Shown here one piece after another: positions 1 to 8,977 of a stretch of DNA of 53,035 nucleotides. The position numbers and the translations under genes were made by a program. Below the pieces are notes generated by a model that was not told the DNA's origin, did no database searches, and saw only the letters and a program-made list of their open reading frames with translations. Origin of the DNA: Thermoplasmata archaeon (GTDB lineage: Archaea > Thermoplasmatota > Thermoplasmata > Lutacidiplasmatales > UBA184); contig JAKASE010000016.1 in the NCBI GenBank assembly GCA_021819135.1, positions 1 to 53,035 on the forward strand, given 5' to 3'. The stretch's first letter is position 1; each line of letters opens with the position of its first letter.

Positions 1-122
1 CGACGTGGCGTCCGAGCTTGAGCGAACCGTTCGCGGTTCCCTCGAACGCGGGTCTCACGGTCGAGCCGGTGAACGAAGACGACGCGACGTCGGGCGACCG
101 GCCCAGGTTGCCGGATAGGTAG
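1..122 (+). CDS. possible C-terminal end of an unknown protein, cut by the window edge
   Basis: Reading frame 3 is open from the left edge to a TAG at 120-122, about 39 codons. Roughly 85% of its codons end in G or C, as in the clear genes nearby, while the competing frame 2 shows much lower third-position GC. The peptide is acidic and polar near its end and resembles no family I know. The call rests on codon composition only; the stretch could be non-coding. Confidence 0.3.
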   Translation, partial: TWRPSLSEPFAVPSNAGLTVEPVNEDDATSGDRPRLPDR

Positions 123-407
123 TTAGCGGTTTCCGACCGCGGCGACGGGCTCTCGGAACGGGCCTCGGGGTTCCGGCCGTCCGGTGGCGAGTCGGTCGGG
201 CCAGCGGGCGACACCCCCGGCCGGCGTTCGCGGCCGTGCCCGACCACGGGGCCGACCGTCGCGTGAGCCCGGTGCACCGATCTTCGTCGACCGCGACCCC
301 GAGCGCTTCGCCGACGAGGGACCCGCCGTGAGTGCCTCCATCGCCCCCGGCCCGCATCGAAGCCCCGAGAGCATCTTCCACGCCAGAGACCGTCGCGGTA
401 AACAGAA
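123..407. other. no supported gene
   Basis: Short open frames exist on both strands here, but they have poor codon character and no recognisable motif. I see nothing else apart from the promoter at its right end. Confidence 0.5.
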
Positions 408-410
408 TTC

Positions 411-418
411 TTATAATC
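411..418 (+). promoter_or_regulatory. TATA-like box of the Orc1/Cdc6-like gene
   Basis: The AT-rich TTATAATC stands out in GC-rich sequence and is centred about 25 nt upstream of the ATG at 438. That spacing puts transcription start at or next to the start codon, so the mRNA is probably leaderless. Confidence 0.6.
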
Positions 419-437
419 GGTAGTTCTGCACGAGACC

Positions 438-1646
438 ATGCTTCTCACCGAGCATCCCGAGGTCCTCGCGAACGACTGGCTCCCTCCGGTGGCGATCGGC
501 CGCCAGCGCGAGGTCCTCGAGGTCGTCCGTCGCCTCGACCCTCCGCGACCCGCGGCGCCGCCGCCCTGGTCCGTCGGGATCGCCGGGCCCTCCGGTTCCG
601 GCACCTCGGTGGTCGCCCGGCGCGCCGCGCGGGAGGTCGTCGACCGGTGGCGGGCGAGCGGGCGGCGGGAGGTCCTCCGCGTGCTTTCGGTGCGGGCGGC
701 GGGAGCGCGTGGCGCGCACGGCGTCGTCTCCGAGCTCCTTCGTCGGCTCGACGAGGGGTTCGACGGACGGGGGTTCACGGTCTCGGAGGTGCTCGCCGGG
801 CTCCTCCGACGTCTCCGGCGGGACGGTCAACCCTCCGTGGTGGTCGTCGACGACCTCTCCATCGCGGGACCCGATCTCGCCCCAATCCTCGCGGCCGTCG
901 GCGACCCCGACCGGTTTCTCCCCGAGGGGGAGCACGGGATGCCCCCGGTGTGGATGATCGTGGCCGGCACCGTCGAAGCGCTGCGGACGCTGGACGGCAA
1001 GCTCCCCGGTCGCTGCGCGATCGCCCCCTGGGTCGCCCTCGACCCGTACCCTCCGGAAACGCTCACGGCGATCGTGCGGGATCGCGCGGAGCGCACCCTC
1101 GGCCGTCCGCTGCCGAGCGAAGCGATCTCCGAGCTCGTCCGCCGGTCGGTGATCGACGGAGGGGGAGCCCGACGGGCGATCGACCTCCTCCGTCGGACCA
1201 TCCTCGGGAGCTCGATGGCGTGCCGCCCTCGCCGTGCCGGTCGGTTCGTCGCGGAGGTCGCGGTCGAGCCCCGGGTCGTCCGGGCGATCGGCGAGGCGTC
1301 GCGGGGGATCGCCGCCCGTCTGAGCGATGTCCGCCGGGTCGAGGCGGAGATCGCCCGGTCCCAGGGGACCCGACCGCTGCCGACCACGACCCTGTGGCGC
1401 CGTATCGTGCGGCTCGAACAGGCCGGCTACGTCCGTCGCGAGATCCGCACCGGCGGAGACGGCGGTACCCTCTCCCTCGTACGGGTCCTGACCCCGATCG
1501 ACGAATGGGTCACGGCGGATCGTCACCCCGGAACTCTTCGAGTGGCCGCACCGTGGGACGACGCGCGCTCGGTACGGGAGGGGGGCCCAGCGGCACCCCC
1601 TCCTCCGACGGCGGCGTGGACCCCGGCCGACGGCGGACCTGGCTGA
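438..1646 (+). CDS. Orc1/Cdc6-like AAA+ protein with degenerate ATPase motifs
   Basis: The 402-residue protein has the architecture of archaeal Orc1/Cdc6 initiators: an N-terminal AAA+ domain, a lid with a sensor-2-like GGARRAIDLLRR, and a C-terminal winged-helix region ending near residue 350. The P-loop reads GPSGSGTS (residues 50-57), so threonine 56 replaces the nucleotide-binding lysine. Walker B reads VVVVDD (134-139), with aspartate in place of glutamate. ATP binding or hydrolysis is therefore doubtful; this may be a regulatory or structural paralogue rather than the main initiator. The start is fixed by a TATA-like box 25 nt upstream. The Pro/Ala-rich tail overlaps the 3' end of hel308 by 137 bp. 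Family call fairly sure; function inferred. Confidence 0.75.
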   Translation: MLLTEHPEVLANDWLPPVAIGRQREVLEVVRRLDPPRPAAPPPWSVGIAGPSGSGTSVVARRAAREVVDRWRASGRREVLRVLSVRAAGARGAHGVVSELLRRLDEGFDGRGFTVSEVLAGLLRRLRRDGQPSVVVVDDLSIAGPDLAPILAAVGDPDRFLPEGEHGMPPVWMIVAGTVEALRTLDGKLPGRCAIAPWVALDPYPPETLTAIVRDRAERTLGRPLPSEAISELVRRSVIDGGGARRAIDLLRRTILGSSMACRPRRAGRFVAEVAVEPRVVRAIGEASRGIAARLSDVRRVEAEIARSQGTRPLPTTTLWRRIVRLEQAGYVRREIRTGGDGGTLSLVRVLTPIDEWVTADRHPGTLRVAAPWDDARSVREGGPAAPPPPTAAWTPADGGPG

Positions 1647-3813
1647 GGACCATCTCGGCGAGCTTCCGCGAGCGGAGCGCCTGCTCGACCCGGTCGATCG
1701 GCGCCTGTCGGAGCGACTCGCGGTCCGGGTATCCGGCGCGGTAGAGGAGCCGGGCGCGCACCCGCCCGATCCCCCGAAGGCGGACGAGGTCGAGGAGCTC
1801 CTCGCGGACGCCGTAGCGGACCCGGAGCGAGAGGTCGTCGATCGACCGTCCGAGACGACGCTGGAAGACGCTCGCCAGCCGCCCGGCCGCGAAGAGGAGC
1901 CAGTCGGCGTCCTCGACCTTGGTCCGGACGTCCCCGGCACCGAGGGAGTACCGGGCGGTCATCTCGACGAGCGGGGTCTCGTCGATCCAAGCCTCGAGGA
2001 TCGTCGCGGTCTTGAGGGTCGCGAGGAACCCGTCGAGGTCGAGCTCGAGGGGAGGCTCCTCGGGTTTGACCAAGAGCTCCTCCGCCTCGTCGGTGTACCG
2101 GGTCAGGAGGTCGCTCTCCTCGCCGCGGCGCAGGAAGAGCGGAGGGAGGTCCGGGGTCGCCGCTACCGCCGCGAGGAGGGGGAACGCCGCGACGCCGATC
2201 GGGGCCTTCTCGAGGACGTCGCGCAGGATGATCGCGCTCAGCGGATCCAGATAGAGCTCGCTCGTCAGATGGCCGAAGCGGGTCGCCTCGAGCCGGTCCC
2301 CGGGCTCGAGGAGGCGCTGCTCGAGAAGGAACCGTCGGACCGAGCGGACCTTCGCGTTGAGGTCCTCGAGCGGCAGGGTCCGCCCGTAGAAGGTCGCCGC
2401 GAAGAACCCCTCGAGCTCCGCGGGCGTCGTGACCGTCCCGCTCGCGACGAGGGCGAGGAGGTGCATCCGGAGCGCAGGCTCTGCGGCGAGCCGGCTCACG
2501 ACCGGCTCGGGCGGGGCGGACAGGTAGTCGTCCAGGAGCCGATCCTCGTCGTCCGGTCCCCGGGCGAGGAGGAGGGCCTCCCCGACCGGGTCGAAACGGG
2601 GGCGGCCGGCCCGTCCCAGCATCTGGTGGATCTCGAGCGCCGGTATCGGCGCCTGGATCCCGAGGTGGTCGTCGTACCGGCTCGTGTCGCGCACGATCAC
2701 GCGGCGGGCCGGCAGGTTGATCCCCGCCGCGAGGGTCGGGGTCGCGACGAGGGCCTTCAGCGCGCGGTCGCGGAACGCCCGCTCGACGATCCGCCGCTCC
2801 GGGTTCGTGAGCGAGGCGTTGTGGAACGCGACCCCGTACGGAAGCAGCGCGCTCAGCCGCCGGATCCCCTCGGTCTCCTCGTCGGAGATGAGCGCGAGCT
2901 CCTGCGTGGCCGCCCGGGCCCGTTCCCGCTCCTCGGGCCCGAGGAGCGCCCGTACGGTCGACACCAGGGATTCCGCGACCTGCTCGCTCGCCCGCCGGCT
3001 GTTCACGAAGACGAGCGCCTGTCCGCCGTCCTGGACGACGGTCCGGACCAGGCGGGGCACCGGCTCGCCCGGCGCGGCGATCTCTCGGGTCGAGAGGTCC
3101 GTGAAGGTGATCCGACCGTCGAAGTAGACCCCGAGCTTGAGCGGCACCGGCCGGAACGCGCTCGCGATGTGGCGGGCCGAGAGCCACTCCGCGACCTCCT
3201 CGGAGTTGCCCACGGTCGCCGACAGGGCCACGATCTGGAGGTCCGGGTAGGCCCGCCGCAATCGGGTCAGGGTCACCTCGAGGGTCGGCCCCCGCTCGGG
3301 GTCTCGCAGCAGATGGACCTCGTCGGCGACGACGACCCCCAGCCGGTCGAGCCAGGGGCTCCCCCGCCGGAGGAGGCCATCGGCCTTCTCGCTGGTCGCG
3401 ACCAGGACGTCGAGCGTGTCGAGCTTGTCCGCGGGAAGGTCGTAGTCCCCGATCGAGATCCCGACCTTGAGGCCGAGCTCCGCGAACTTCTCGAGCTCTT
3501 CGGCCTTCTCGTGCGCGAGCGCCCGGAGGGGCACAAGGTAGAGCCCCGTGCGACCGGCGCGGGCGGCACGCAGGAGCGCGAGATAGGCGACCAGCGACTT
3601 CCCGCTCGCGGTGGGGCAGGCGAGCAGCAGGCTCTCACCGGCGAGGACCGGCCCGACGGCCATCGCCTGGGGCGGGTAGAGGCTCGCGATGCCGTCCCGC
3701 TCGAGGATCTGACGCCACGCCGGCTCGAGCATCGTCTCCGCGAGCGGGACCGGTCCCGCCGGCTCCGTCGGTCGGTCGTGCGCCTGGGTCGGCGTCCTCC
3801 GGGTACGTGCCAC
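1510..3813 (-). CDS. hel308: Hel308-type Ski2-like DNA helicase
   Basis: This superfamily 2 helicase has Walker A ACPTASGKS (65-73), DEVH box (164-167), SAT (198-200) and motif VI QMLGRAGRPRFD near residue 395. A winged-helix/ratchet region follows, then a helix-hairpin-helix with RGIGRVRARLLYRAGY. Hel308 unwinds lagging strands at stalled replication forks and acts in archaeal recombination and repair. The 767 residues slightly exceed the usual 700-720 because of a Pro/Arg-rich C-terminal tail lying opposite the Orc1/Cdc6-like gene. The start is GTG at 3813; the helicase homology begins about 25 residues later, so a shorter start is possible. The acyl-CoA dehydrogenase lies 23 bp upstream on the same strand, so the two may share a transcript. 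Confidence 0.92.
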   Translation of the reverse strand: MARTRRTPTQAHDRPTEPAGPVPLAETMLEPAWRQILERDGIASLYPPQAMAVGPVLAGESLLLACPTASGKSLVAYLALLRAARAGRTGLYLVPLRALAHEKAEELEKFAELGLKVGISIGDYDLPADKLDTLDVLVATSEKADGLLRRGSPWLDRLGVVVADEVHLLRDPERGPTLEVTLTRLRRAYPDLQIVALSATVGNSEEVAEWLSARHIASAFRPVPLKLGVYFDGRITFTDLSTREIAAPGEPVPRLVRTVVQDGGQALVFVNSRRASEQVAESLVSTVRALLGPEERERARAATQELALISDEETEGIRRLSALLPYGVAFHNASLTNPERRIVERAFRDRALKALVATPTLAAGINLPARRVIVRDTSRYDDHLGIQAPIPALEIHQMLGRAGRPRFDPVGEALLLARGPDDEDRLLDDYLSAPPEPVVSRLAAEPALRMHLLALVASGTVTTPAELEGFFAATFYGRTLPLEDLNAKVRSVRRFLLEQRLLEPGDRLEATRFGHLTSELYLDPLSAIILRDVLEKAPIGVAAFPLLAAVAATPDLPPLFLRRGEESDLLTRYTDEAEELLVKPEEPPLELDLDGFLATLKTATILEAWIDETPLVEMTARYSLGAGDVRTKVEDADWLLFAAGRLASVFQRRLGRSIDDLSLRVRYGVREELLDLVRLRGIGRVRARLLYRAGYPDRESLRQAPIDRVEQALRSRKLAEMVLSQVRRRPGSTPPSEEGVPLGPPPVPSARRPTVRPLEEFRGDDPP

Positions 3814-3836
3814 CGCCTATCCGATTCAGGCCCGGC

Positions 3837-4973
3837 CTATGAGCTTGGCCCGCGTTCCGGGGCGAGCAGCCACCGGGCGAGGATCAGTTCCTGGATCTCG
3901 GTGGTCCCCTCCACGATCGGGAAGACCCGGGCATCGCGCAGCAGGCGCTCCGAAGGCGAACCGGCCCGCATGCTCTCAGGGGCCGCGACATCGACCCCCG
4001 ATGAGGCGATCGAGAACGCCGCGCGGGACGCGCTGAGCTTGGCGACCGAGGCCGCCTCCACGTACTCCGCGCCGGCGTCCTTGAGCGCGGCAGCCCGTTC
4101 CACGAGGGCGCGGGCGGCCGAGAGTTCGGTGTAGGCGCGCGCGAGCACCGGGCGCTTCCACTCCTCGTCCCGGACGCGCACGGCGCGCCGCATCTCCTCG
4201 AACGCCGCCCGCGCGACGCCGAGGGCGCAGCTCGCGATACCGACTCGGCCCCCCGAGAGCGCGTCGAGCGCGACATGCAGTCCTTCCCCCTCGCGCCCCA
4301 AGAGGGCCTCCGCGGGGAGCCGCACCCCATCGAGGACGAGTTCGGTGGTCTCGCTGCCGCGCAGCCCGAGCTTGTCGAGACGCTGCGCGACCGAGAACCC
4401 CGGGGTCCCGGGCGGGACGACGAACGCCGATATCCCGTGGGCGCCGAGCGACGGGTCCGAGGTCGCGAACACAAGGATAGTGCCGGCCGACACCGCGTTC
4501 GAGGTGAACATCTTCGTGCCGTGCAGCACGAACTCCGCGCCCTCGCGGACGTATCGGCACGCGATGCGCGCGGTATCCGAACCGGCGCCGGGTTCGGTGA
4601 GGCCGAACGCCCCGATCCGCTCTCCCCGGGCGAGGGGACGGAGGAACGTCTCCTTCTGCTCCGGAGTCCCCCATCGAAGGATGGGCGCGGCGCAGACCGA
4701 CTGGTGGACCGCCACGAGCACGGCGACGGCGGAGCTCGCGCGAGCCAGCTCCTCGAGGACCGCGACGATCGATCGCGTGTCCCCGCCCGACCCGCCCCAC
4801 TCCGGTGGGATCCCTAGCCCGAAGAAGCCGGAGGACCGCAGGGAGCGGAGGAGCGGGTCCGGTACCCGGTCCTCCCGGTCGATCTCGGCCGCGTGGGGTG
4901 ATATCTCGCGTTCGGCGAAGACGTGCGCCCGCTCGCGCCAGCCGTCGGTCCCGGTCGGCGGTGGGCCGTTCAC
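3837..4973 (-). CDS. acyl-CoA dehydrogenase
   Basis: The 378-residue FAD flavoprotein oxidises acyl-CoA to trans-2-enoyl-CoA. It shows the family signatures GAFGLTEPGAGSD, LGLRGSETTEL and, near the C-terminus, EGTTEIQ, whose glutamate (about residue 355) aligns with the catalytic base of short- and medium-chain enzymes. Length fits the short-chain/branched-chain group; the acyl specificity cannot be read. I place the start at GTG 4973 rather than ATG 5054 because a CTTAAG-type TATA box lies about 25 nt upstream of the GTG, giving a leaderless start, and because homology begins just after it. No electron-transfer flavoprotein or other beta-oxidation gene is visible, so the pathway is unknown. 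Confidence 0.9.
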   Translation of the reverse strand: MNGPPPTGTDGWRERAHVFAEREISPHAAEIDREDRVPDPLLRSLRSSGFFGLGIPPEWGGSGGDTRSIVAVLEELARASSAVAVLVAVHQSVCAAPILRWGTPEQKETFLRPLARGERIGAFGLTEPGAGSDTARIACRYVREGAEFVLHGTKMFTSNAVSAGTILVFATSDPSLGAHGISAFVVPPGTPGFSVAQRLDKLGLRGSETTELVLDGVRLPAEALLGREGEGLHVALDALSGGRVGIASCALGVARAAFEEMRRAVRVRDEEWKRPVLARAYTELSAARALVERAAALKDAGAEYVEAASVAKLSASRAAFSIASSGVDVAAPESMRAGSPSERLLRDARVFPIVEGTTEIQELILARWLLAPERGPSS

Positions 4974-4995
4974 GAGGGCGGCACCGCGACCAACG

Positions 4996-5001
4996 CTTAA
5001 G
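4996..5001. promoter_or_regulatory. palindromic TATA-like element between divergent genes
   Basis: CTTAAG is the only AT-rich element between the acyl-CoA dehydrogenase (minus) and rqcH (plus). It sits about 25 nt from the proposed GTG at 4973 and about 46 nt from the rqcH ATG at 5045. It may serve both directions, or rqcH may use a weaker box that I cannot see. Confidence 0.4.
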
Positions 5002-5044
5002 GCGTGTCGGGCGGTCGCCCCCTTCCGCGGACCGAGGGACGTCG

Positions 5045-6949
5045 ATGATCGCATCTCCCACGTCCAAGGACCGGTTCACCGCGCTCGATACGCTCGCGCT
5101 CGTGCGCGAGCTCCGCCTCCTCGAGCGGGCACGGGTGGACAAGGCGTTCGACCTCCCCGGAGGCGGCTGGTCGATCGTCCTGCGCGTTCCCGGGGAGGGA
5201 CGACGCGAGCTCGCGATGGTCCCGGGCCGCTACGGGGCGCTGCTCGTTGACCCGCCGCCGCGCTCCGAGGAGCTCTCGCCGTTCGCGAAGGAGCTGCGTC
5301 GCCTGCTCACCGGCGCGGCGCTCCGCAGCGTCGCCGAGCCGGCGGGGGAGCGGTTCCTCGAGCTCGCGTTCGGAAGGATGGAGGACCCTACCGAGCTCCT
5401 GGTGGCGTTCGAGATCTTCGGAAGCGGGAACCTCCTGGTCGTCCGGGATGGGAAGATCGCGGCGGTCGCGAGCCCCCGGCAGTGGGCGCACCGCTCCACC
5501 CGGGTCCGGGCGGAATATGTCCGGCCTCCGTCGCGTGCCGACCCGTGGTCCCTGGGGCGAGCGGAGATCGAGAGCCTCCTCGCTCGCTCCCGGACCGACC
5601 TCGCGAGCACCCTCGGGGCCCGCCTGGCGCTCGGGGGACCGATCGCGGAGGAGTTGGTCGCCCGTGGGGGCTTCGATCCCGAGCAGCCGGCGGCTCGGGA
5701 ACCGGGCCCGACCGCCGAGCGTCTCCACCGTGAGCTGGCCCGGCTCCAGGGGGACGTCGGTGAGCAGCCGAAGGGGTTTCTCTATGAGCGGGACGGCGTC
5801 GCGGTCGACGCGACCCCGTACGCCTCTGAACGCTGGAGAGCGGCGGCCGGGGTCTCTGAGAAGGTGCTCGGTTCATTCTCCGAGGCCGCCTATCGATACT
5901 TCTCGACCCTCACGGCACCGACCGTCTCCCCGGAGGACATGGAGGCGGTCCGCCGCAGGGCCGAGTGGGAGCGGCTCGCCGACCAACAGCGCCGCGCGGT
6001 CGACGGGCTGACCGCTGAGTCCGACCGCCTCCGTCGGCAGGCGGAAGCGATCCTCTCGCACTACGCCGAGGCCGAGGAGGCCCTCCGGGCCTCGGCGAAG
6101 GATGAGGGACCGGATCGCCCGCTCGAGGTCGAGCTCGGGGGCGTCCTGGTCCCGCTGCGGCGAGCCGGTTCCCCGCGGGAGTCCGCCCAGATCCTCTTCG
6201 AGGAGGCGAAGCGCGTTCAGGCGAAGCTGACGGGAGCACGGGCCGCGCTCCAGGCCACCGCGGAGAAGCTCGTGGTCCCGACCGTCCCGGAGCGTCCTTC
6301 CGGCGGTCGGGTCGGCCCGGGTCCTCCCCGTCGACAGCGGACCCACTGGTTCGAACGATATCGATGGTTCCTCAGCTCGGAGGGGGCGGTCGTGGTCGCG
6401 GGTCGCGACGCTGCGAGCAACGACCTTGTCGTCAAGCGTCATCTGAAGGAGGGCGACATCTACGTCCATGCCGACCTCCACGGCGCGGCGAGCGTGGTCG
6501 TGAAGCACCCCGAGCCCGGCGCGCCCCCGCTCACCGAGACGACGTACCGGGAGGCCGGCCAGTGGGCGGTCTCCTACTCGAAGGCATGGCGGGCCGGGCT
6601 CGCGTCCGCGTCGGCGTTCTGGGTGGCCCACGACCAGGTCTCGAAGGCCGGGGAGAGCGGTGAGTTCGTCGCGCGTGGCGGGTGGATGATCCATGGGACG
6701 AAGCATTTCATGCACGATCTCCCTACCGAGCTCGGGCTGGGCACCGTCGACTACGCCGGCGAAACTCTCTGGATGATGGCTCCTCTCGACGCCGTTCGGC
6801 GACGAGGAGCCCTTCGGGTCGTGTTGACCCCCGGTCCCGAGCGAGAGCGCTCCCTACGCGAGGCCGAGTTGGCCCGCGAACTTGGCATCCCGCGGACCCT
6901 GCTCCAAGCCCTTCTTCCGGGCGGCGGCCTCACCGTACGGCGAACGTAG
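5045..6949 (+). CDS. rqcH: RqcH / NEMF / Rqc2 family ribosome quality control protein
   Basis: The 634-residue protein has an N-terminal NFACT-N domain, a middle helical/coiled-coil segment (roughly residues 290-430) and a C-terminal NFACT-R (DUF814) domain marked by HWFERYRWFLSSEG and GRDAASNDLVVKR. Family members bind 60S/50S subunits carrying stalled nascent chains and, in bacteria and eukaryotes, recruit tRNA for C-terminal tailing; archaeal members are presumed to act in the same rescue pathway. The start is the ATG at 5045, where homology begins; upstream in-frame sequence is antisense to the acyl-CoA dehydrogenase. The last 199 bp overlap the 3' end of the convergent zinc-finger gene. 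Confidence 0.93.
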   Translation: MIASPTSKDRFTALDTLALVRELRLLERARVDKAFDLPGGGWSIVLRVPGEGRRELAMVPGRYGALLVDPPPRSEELSPFAKELRRLLTGAALRSVAEPAGERFLELAFGRMEDPTELLVAFEIFGSGNLLVVRDGKIAAVASPRQWAHRSTRVRAEYVRPPSRADPWSLGRAEIESLLARSRTDLASTLGARLALGGPIAEELVARGGFDPEQPAAREPGPTAERLHRELARLQGDVGEQPKGFLYERDGVAVDATPYASERWRAAAGVSEKVLGSFSEAAYRYFSTLTAPTVSPEDMEAVRRRAEWERLADQQRRAVDGLTAESDRLRRQAEAILSHYAEAEEALRASAKDEGPDRPLEVELGGVLVPLRRAGSPRESAQILFEEAKRVQAKLTGARAALQATAEKLVVPTVPERPSGGRVGPGPPRRQRTHWFERYRWFLSSEGAVVVAGRDAASNDLVVKRHLKEGDIYVHADLHGAASVVVKHPEPGAPPLTETTYREAGQWAVSYSKAWRAGLASASAFWVAHDQVSKAGESGEFVARGGWMIHGTKHFMHDLPTELGLGTVDYAGETLWMMAPLDAVRRRGALRVVLTPGPERERSLREAELARELGIPRTLLQALLPGGGLTVRRT

Positions 6950-7581
6950 AGTCGGTCGATCTCGCCGGTAGGGAAGCGATCACCGGACCGTCTCCACGTA
7001 CGGCCGCGGGCCCTTACGTAGATGATCTCCGAGACGACCCCGTCGACCTCGACCTCGTCGCCGACCCCCACCGCCTCCTCGGCTCTCGGACTCCACCGGC
7101 TGGGCCGGGTACGCGGCCCCTCCAATATCGAGACCGGAACGGAGGGCGGAAGTAGCGGCGCGACCCAAATCGCCCCGACGGAGTTCACGACAGCCCGTTC
7201 GGGCGAGCCCCCGGCTCTCAGGTCGATGCGACGGATGAGACACGGGGGGTCGGATCCCGGTACCTCGGCTCCGATCCTGAGCTCGGCCGACGCGGGGAGT
7301 CGAACCGATCGACGCGTCGATACCGGGCCGTCGGAGACGATCTCGTCGATCTCGACCTCCTTCGCGCGGGCCACGTCGAATCGATGCGTGAAGCGGCAAA
7401 GCCGACAGCGGGCAACTCCCGACGTGAACGATGTGGTCCCATGGCCCGACCGAACCCAGCGAATCACTCGGTGCGGGGTCTCCTTGCCGCAGCTCTCGCA
7501 CTGAAGAGTCGCAGCCGCGATTCGGTTTGGCCGGCGCTCGCGGGTCGCACCGGCGTCGCCCGTCGAGGAGAGTTCCGTCAT
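6751..7581 (-). CDS. HVO_0476-like archaeal zinc-finger protein (COG1326 type)
   Basis: Two Cys pairs, C28-x2-C31 and C59-x2-C62, form an N-terminal zinc ribbon. A conserved basic/beta region follows, ending in a GDEVEVDGV segment and a TGEIDRLYV motif near residue 212, where relatives stop. The function of this archaeal family is unknown; the zinc ribbon suggests nucleic-acid or protein contacts. No stop follows the family domain, so the frame runs about 61 more residues, Arg/Ser-rich and read from the antisense of rqcH, to a TAG at 6751. That tail is probably accidental. The start is the ATG at 7581, with a TTTAC-type TATA element about 30 nt upstream. A frameshift hiding an earlier stop cannot be excluded. 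Confidence 0.75.
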   Translation of the reverse strand: MTELSSTGDAGATRERRPNRIAAATLQCESCGKETPHRVIRWVRSGHGTTSFTSGVARCRLCRFTHRFDVARAKEVEIDEIVSDGPVSTRRSVRLPASAELRIGAEVPGSDPPCLIRRIDLRAGGSPERAVVNSVGAIWVAPLLPPSVPVSILEGPRTRPSRWSPRAEEAVGVGDEVEVDGVVSEIIYVRARGRTWRRSGDRFPTGEIDRLYVRRTVRPPPGRRAWSRVRGMPSSRANSASRRERSRSGPGVNTTRRAPRRRTASRGAIIQRVSPA

Positions 7582-7858
7582 GCGGGTGCCGCCAGGGGTC
7601 CAAGGGCCCTTTACGGTTCCGCGCAGAATCCTGGTGGGGACAGTGGCCCTGCGTCGTGGCGCAAAGGTCGGACCACACCGCCGCGTTCGCCCTAGAGTGG
7701 CGTCGCTTCGCTCGGGACCGCTGCCCAGGTCTGTCGGTGTGCCGGATGCGCTTCCCCTCCGCGCCGGAGCTCGGCCGGGCGCGGCGTGAGAGGCCGACCC
7801 CAAATCGTATAGTGCATACCGGATGCTGGAGCATTGTTCGGGAAGGAAGCGAGCCGGC

Positions 7859-8977
7859 ATGCGAGTCCTCCTGGCGGTTCTCCGGTATCTTCCCGCGATT
7901 GGCGGGAGCACGCGAGTTGTGCAGCTTCTTGCGGAGGGACTCGCCCGGCGCGGGGTCGAGGTATCGGTCATCTCGCAGGAGGAGCCGGGCCAGCCGGCGA
8001 ACGAGGTCGTCGAACGGGTCTCGGTCCACCGCGTCTTCATGCGCCATGTGGCGGGATTCCGAGTTCCCCGGGGGTATCTCCGCGAGCTCCGGAGGCTCGA
8101 CGCGGATGTGTTTCACCTTCACGGCAATCGGATTTGGTGCGCCGACTACTACTTCCCGTTCGCCCGCTCGTTCAGCTGGCCCCAGGTGATCACCCCGCAC
8201 AACTTCTACCATTATTGGATGCGAAAGGGAATCATTCGATGGTTGTACTACGAGCGCTACTTCCCCGGCCGACTCCGGGCCTTCGATGCCTACGTGGCGC
8301 TGACCGAGGCCGAACGATTCCAGGTTCTCGGCTGGAGATATCCTTCCGATCGCATACAAGTGATTCCCAACGGGATCGACCTGGACGAGTTCCGTCGGAT
8401 GGGGGTTGACCGGGAGAAGACTCGGGCCTCGTGGGGCCTCTCTGCTCCGCGAATCGCCCTCTACACCGGTGGGTTCTACGACAACAAGCGGGTGGACCGT
8501 CTCGTACGGGCGGTAGCCCAGACGAAGGGGGAGTGGGGTCTCGTCGCCACCGGACCGGATGTCCCGGGCACGCCCTACGACCGATCGGCCTGCGAGCGTC
8601 TAGCCAAGGATCTTTCCGCCCCCGTGCGCTTCCTGGGTTCCCAGCCGCGCTCCACGGTCCTTTCCGCCTATGCGTCGGCGGACGCCTACCTGCAGGGAAG
8701 CGCCTTCGAAGGCTTCGGGGTCAGTCTGCTCGAAGCGATGGCCGTCGGTCTTCCGTTCATCGCCTTCGATGCCGGTGCGGCGAAGGAGCTCGCATCTTCC
8801 GGTGCCGGATATGTGGTCTCCTCGGAGGGAGAGATGGCCGCGCGGCTCGAGGAAATCGTTGGCCGCACGGAGGTGATGCGACGGGCCGGCCTCGCGTCCG
8901 TACAAGAGTACTCGGTAGAGAAGATGGTCGACCGACACCTGGCGCTCTACCGACTCCTGGCCCGTCGGAGGCCGTGA
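7859..8977 (+). CDS. family GT4 glycosyltransferase
   Basis: The 372-residue GT-B fold enzyme has an N-terminal acceptor half with a glycine-rich GGSTRVV loop and a C-terminal nucleotide-sugar half carrying the GT4 E-x7-E signature in EGFGVSLLEAMAVG. It should transfer a sugar from an activated donor with retention of configuration, facing the cytoplasm. I use the ATG at 7859, preceded by a GGAAGGA Shine-Dalgarno-like run and beginning right at the first beta strand, instead of the ATG at 7823, which lies too close to the TATA-like CGTATAGT near 7807. It opens a cluster of glycan genes. Donor and acceptor sugars cannot be told. Confidence 0.88.
   Translation: MRVLLAVLRYLPAIGGSTRVVQLLAEGLARRGVEVSVISQEEPGQPANEVVERVSVHRVFMRHVAGFRVPRGYLRELRRLDADVFHLHGNRIWCADYYFPFARSFSWPQVITPHNFYHYWMRKGIIRWLYYERYFPGRLRAFDAYVALTEAERFQVLGWRYPSDRIQVIPNGIDLDEFRRMGVDREKTRASWGLSAPRIALYTGGFYDNKRVDRLVRAVAQTKGEWGLVATGPDVPGTPYDRSACERLAKDLSAPVRFLGSQPRSTVLSAYASADAYLQGSAFEGFGVSLLEAMAVGLPFIAFDAGAAKELASSGAGYVVSSEGEMAARLEEIVGRTEVMRRAGLASVQEYSVEKMVDRHLALYRLLARRRP

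Noticed and set aside
332-1744. 470-codon plus-strand ORF over the Orc1/Cdc6-like gene
   Set aside because: It is Arg/Pro-rich, motif-free, and lies in another frame of a gene with clear domains.
2269-4134. 621-codon plus-strand ORF opposite Hel308
   Set aside because: It is antisense to a conserved helicase; the long frame comes from high GC3.
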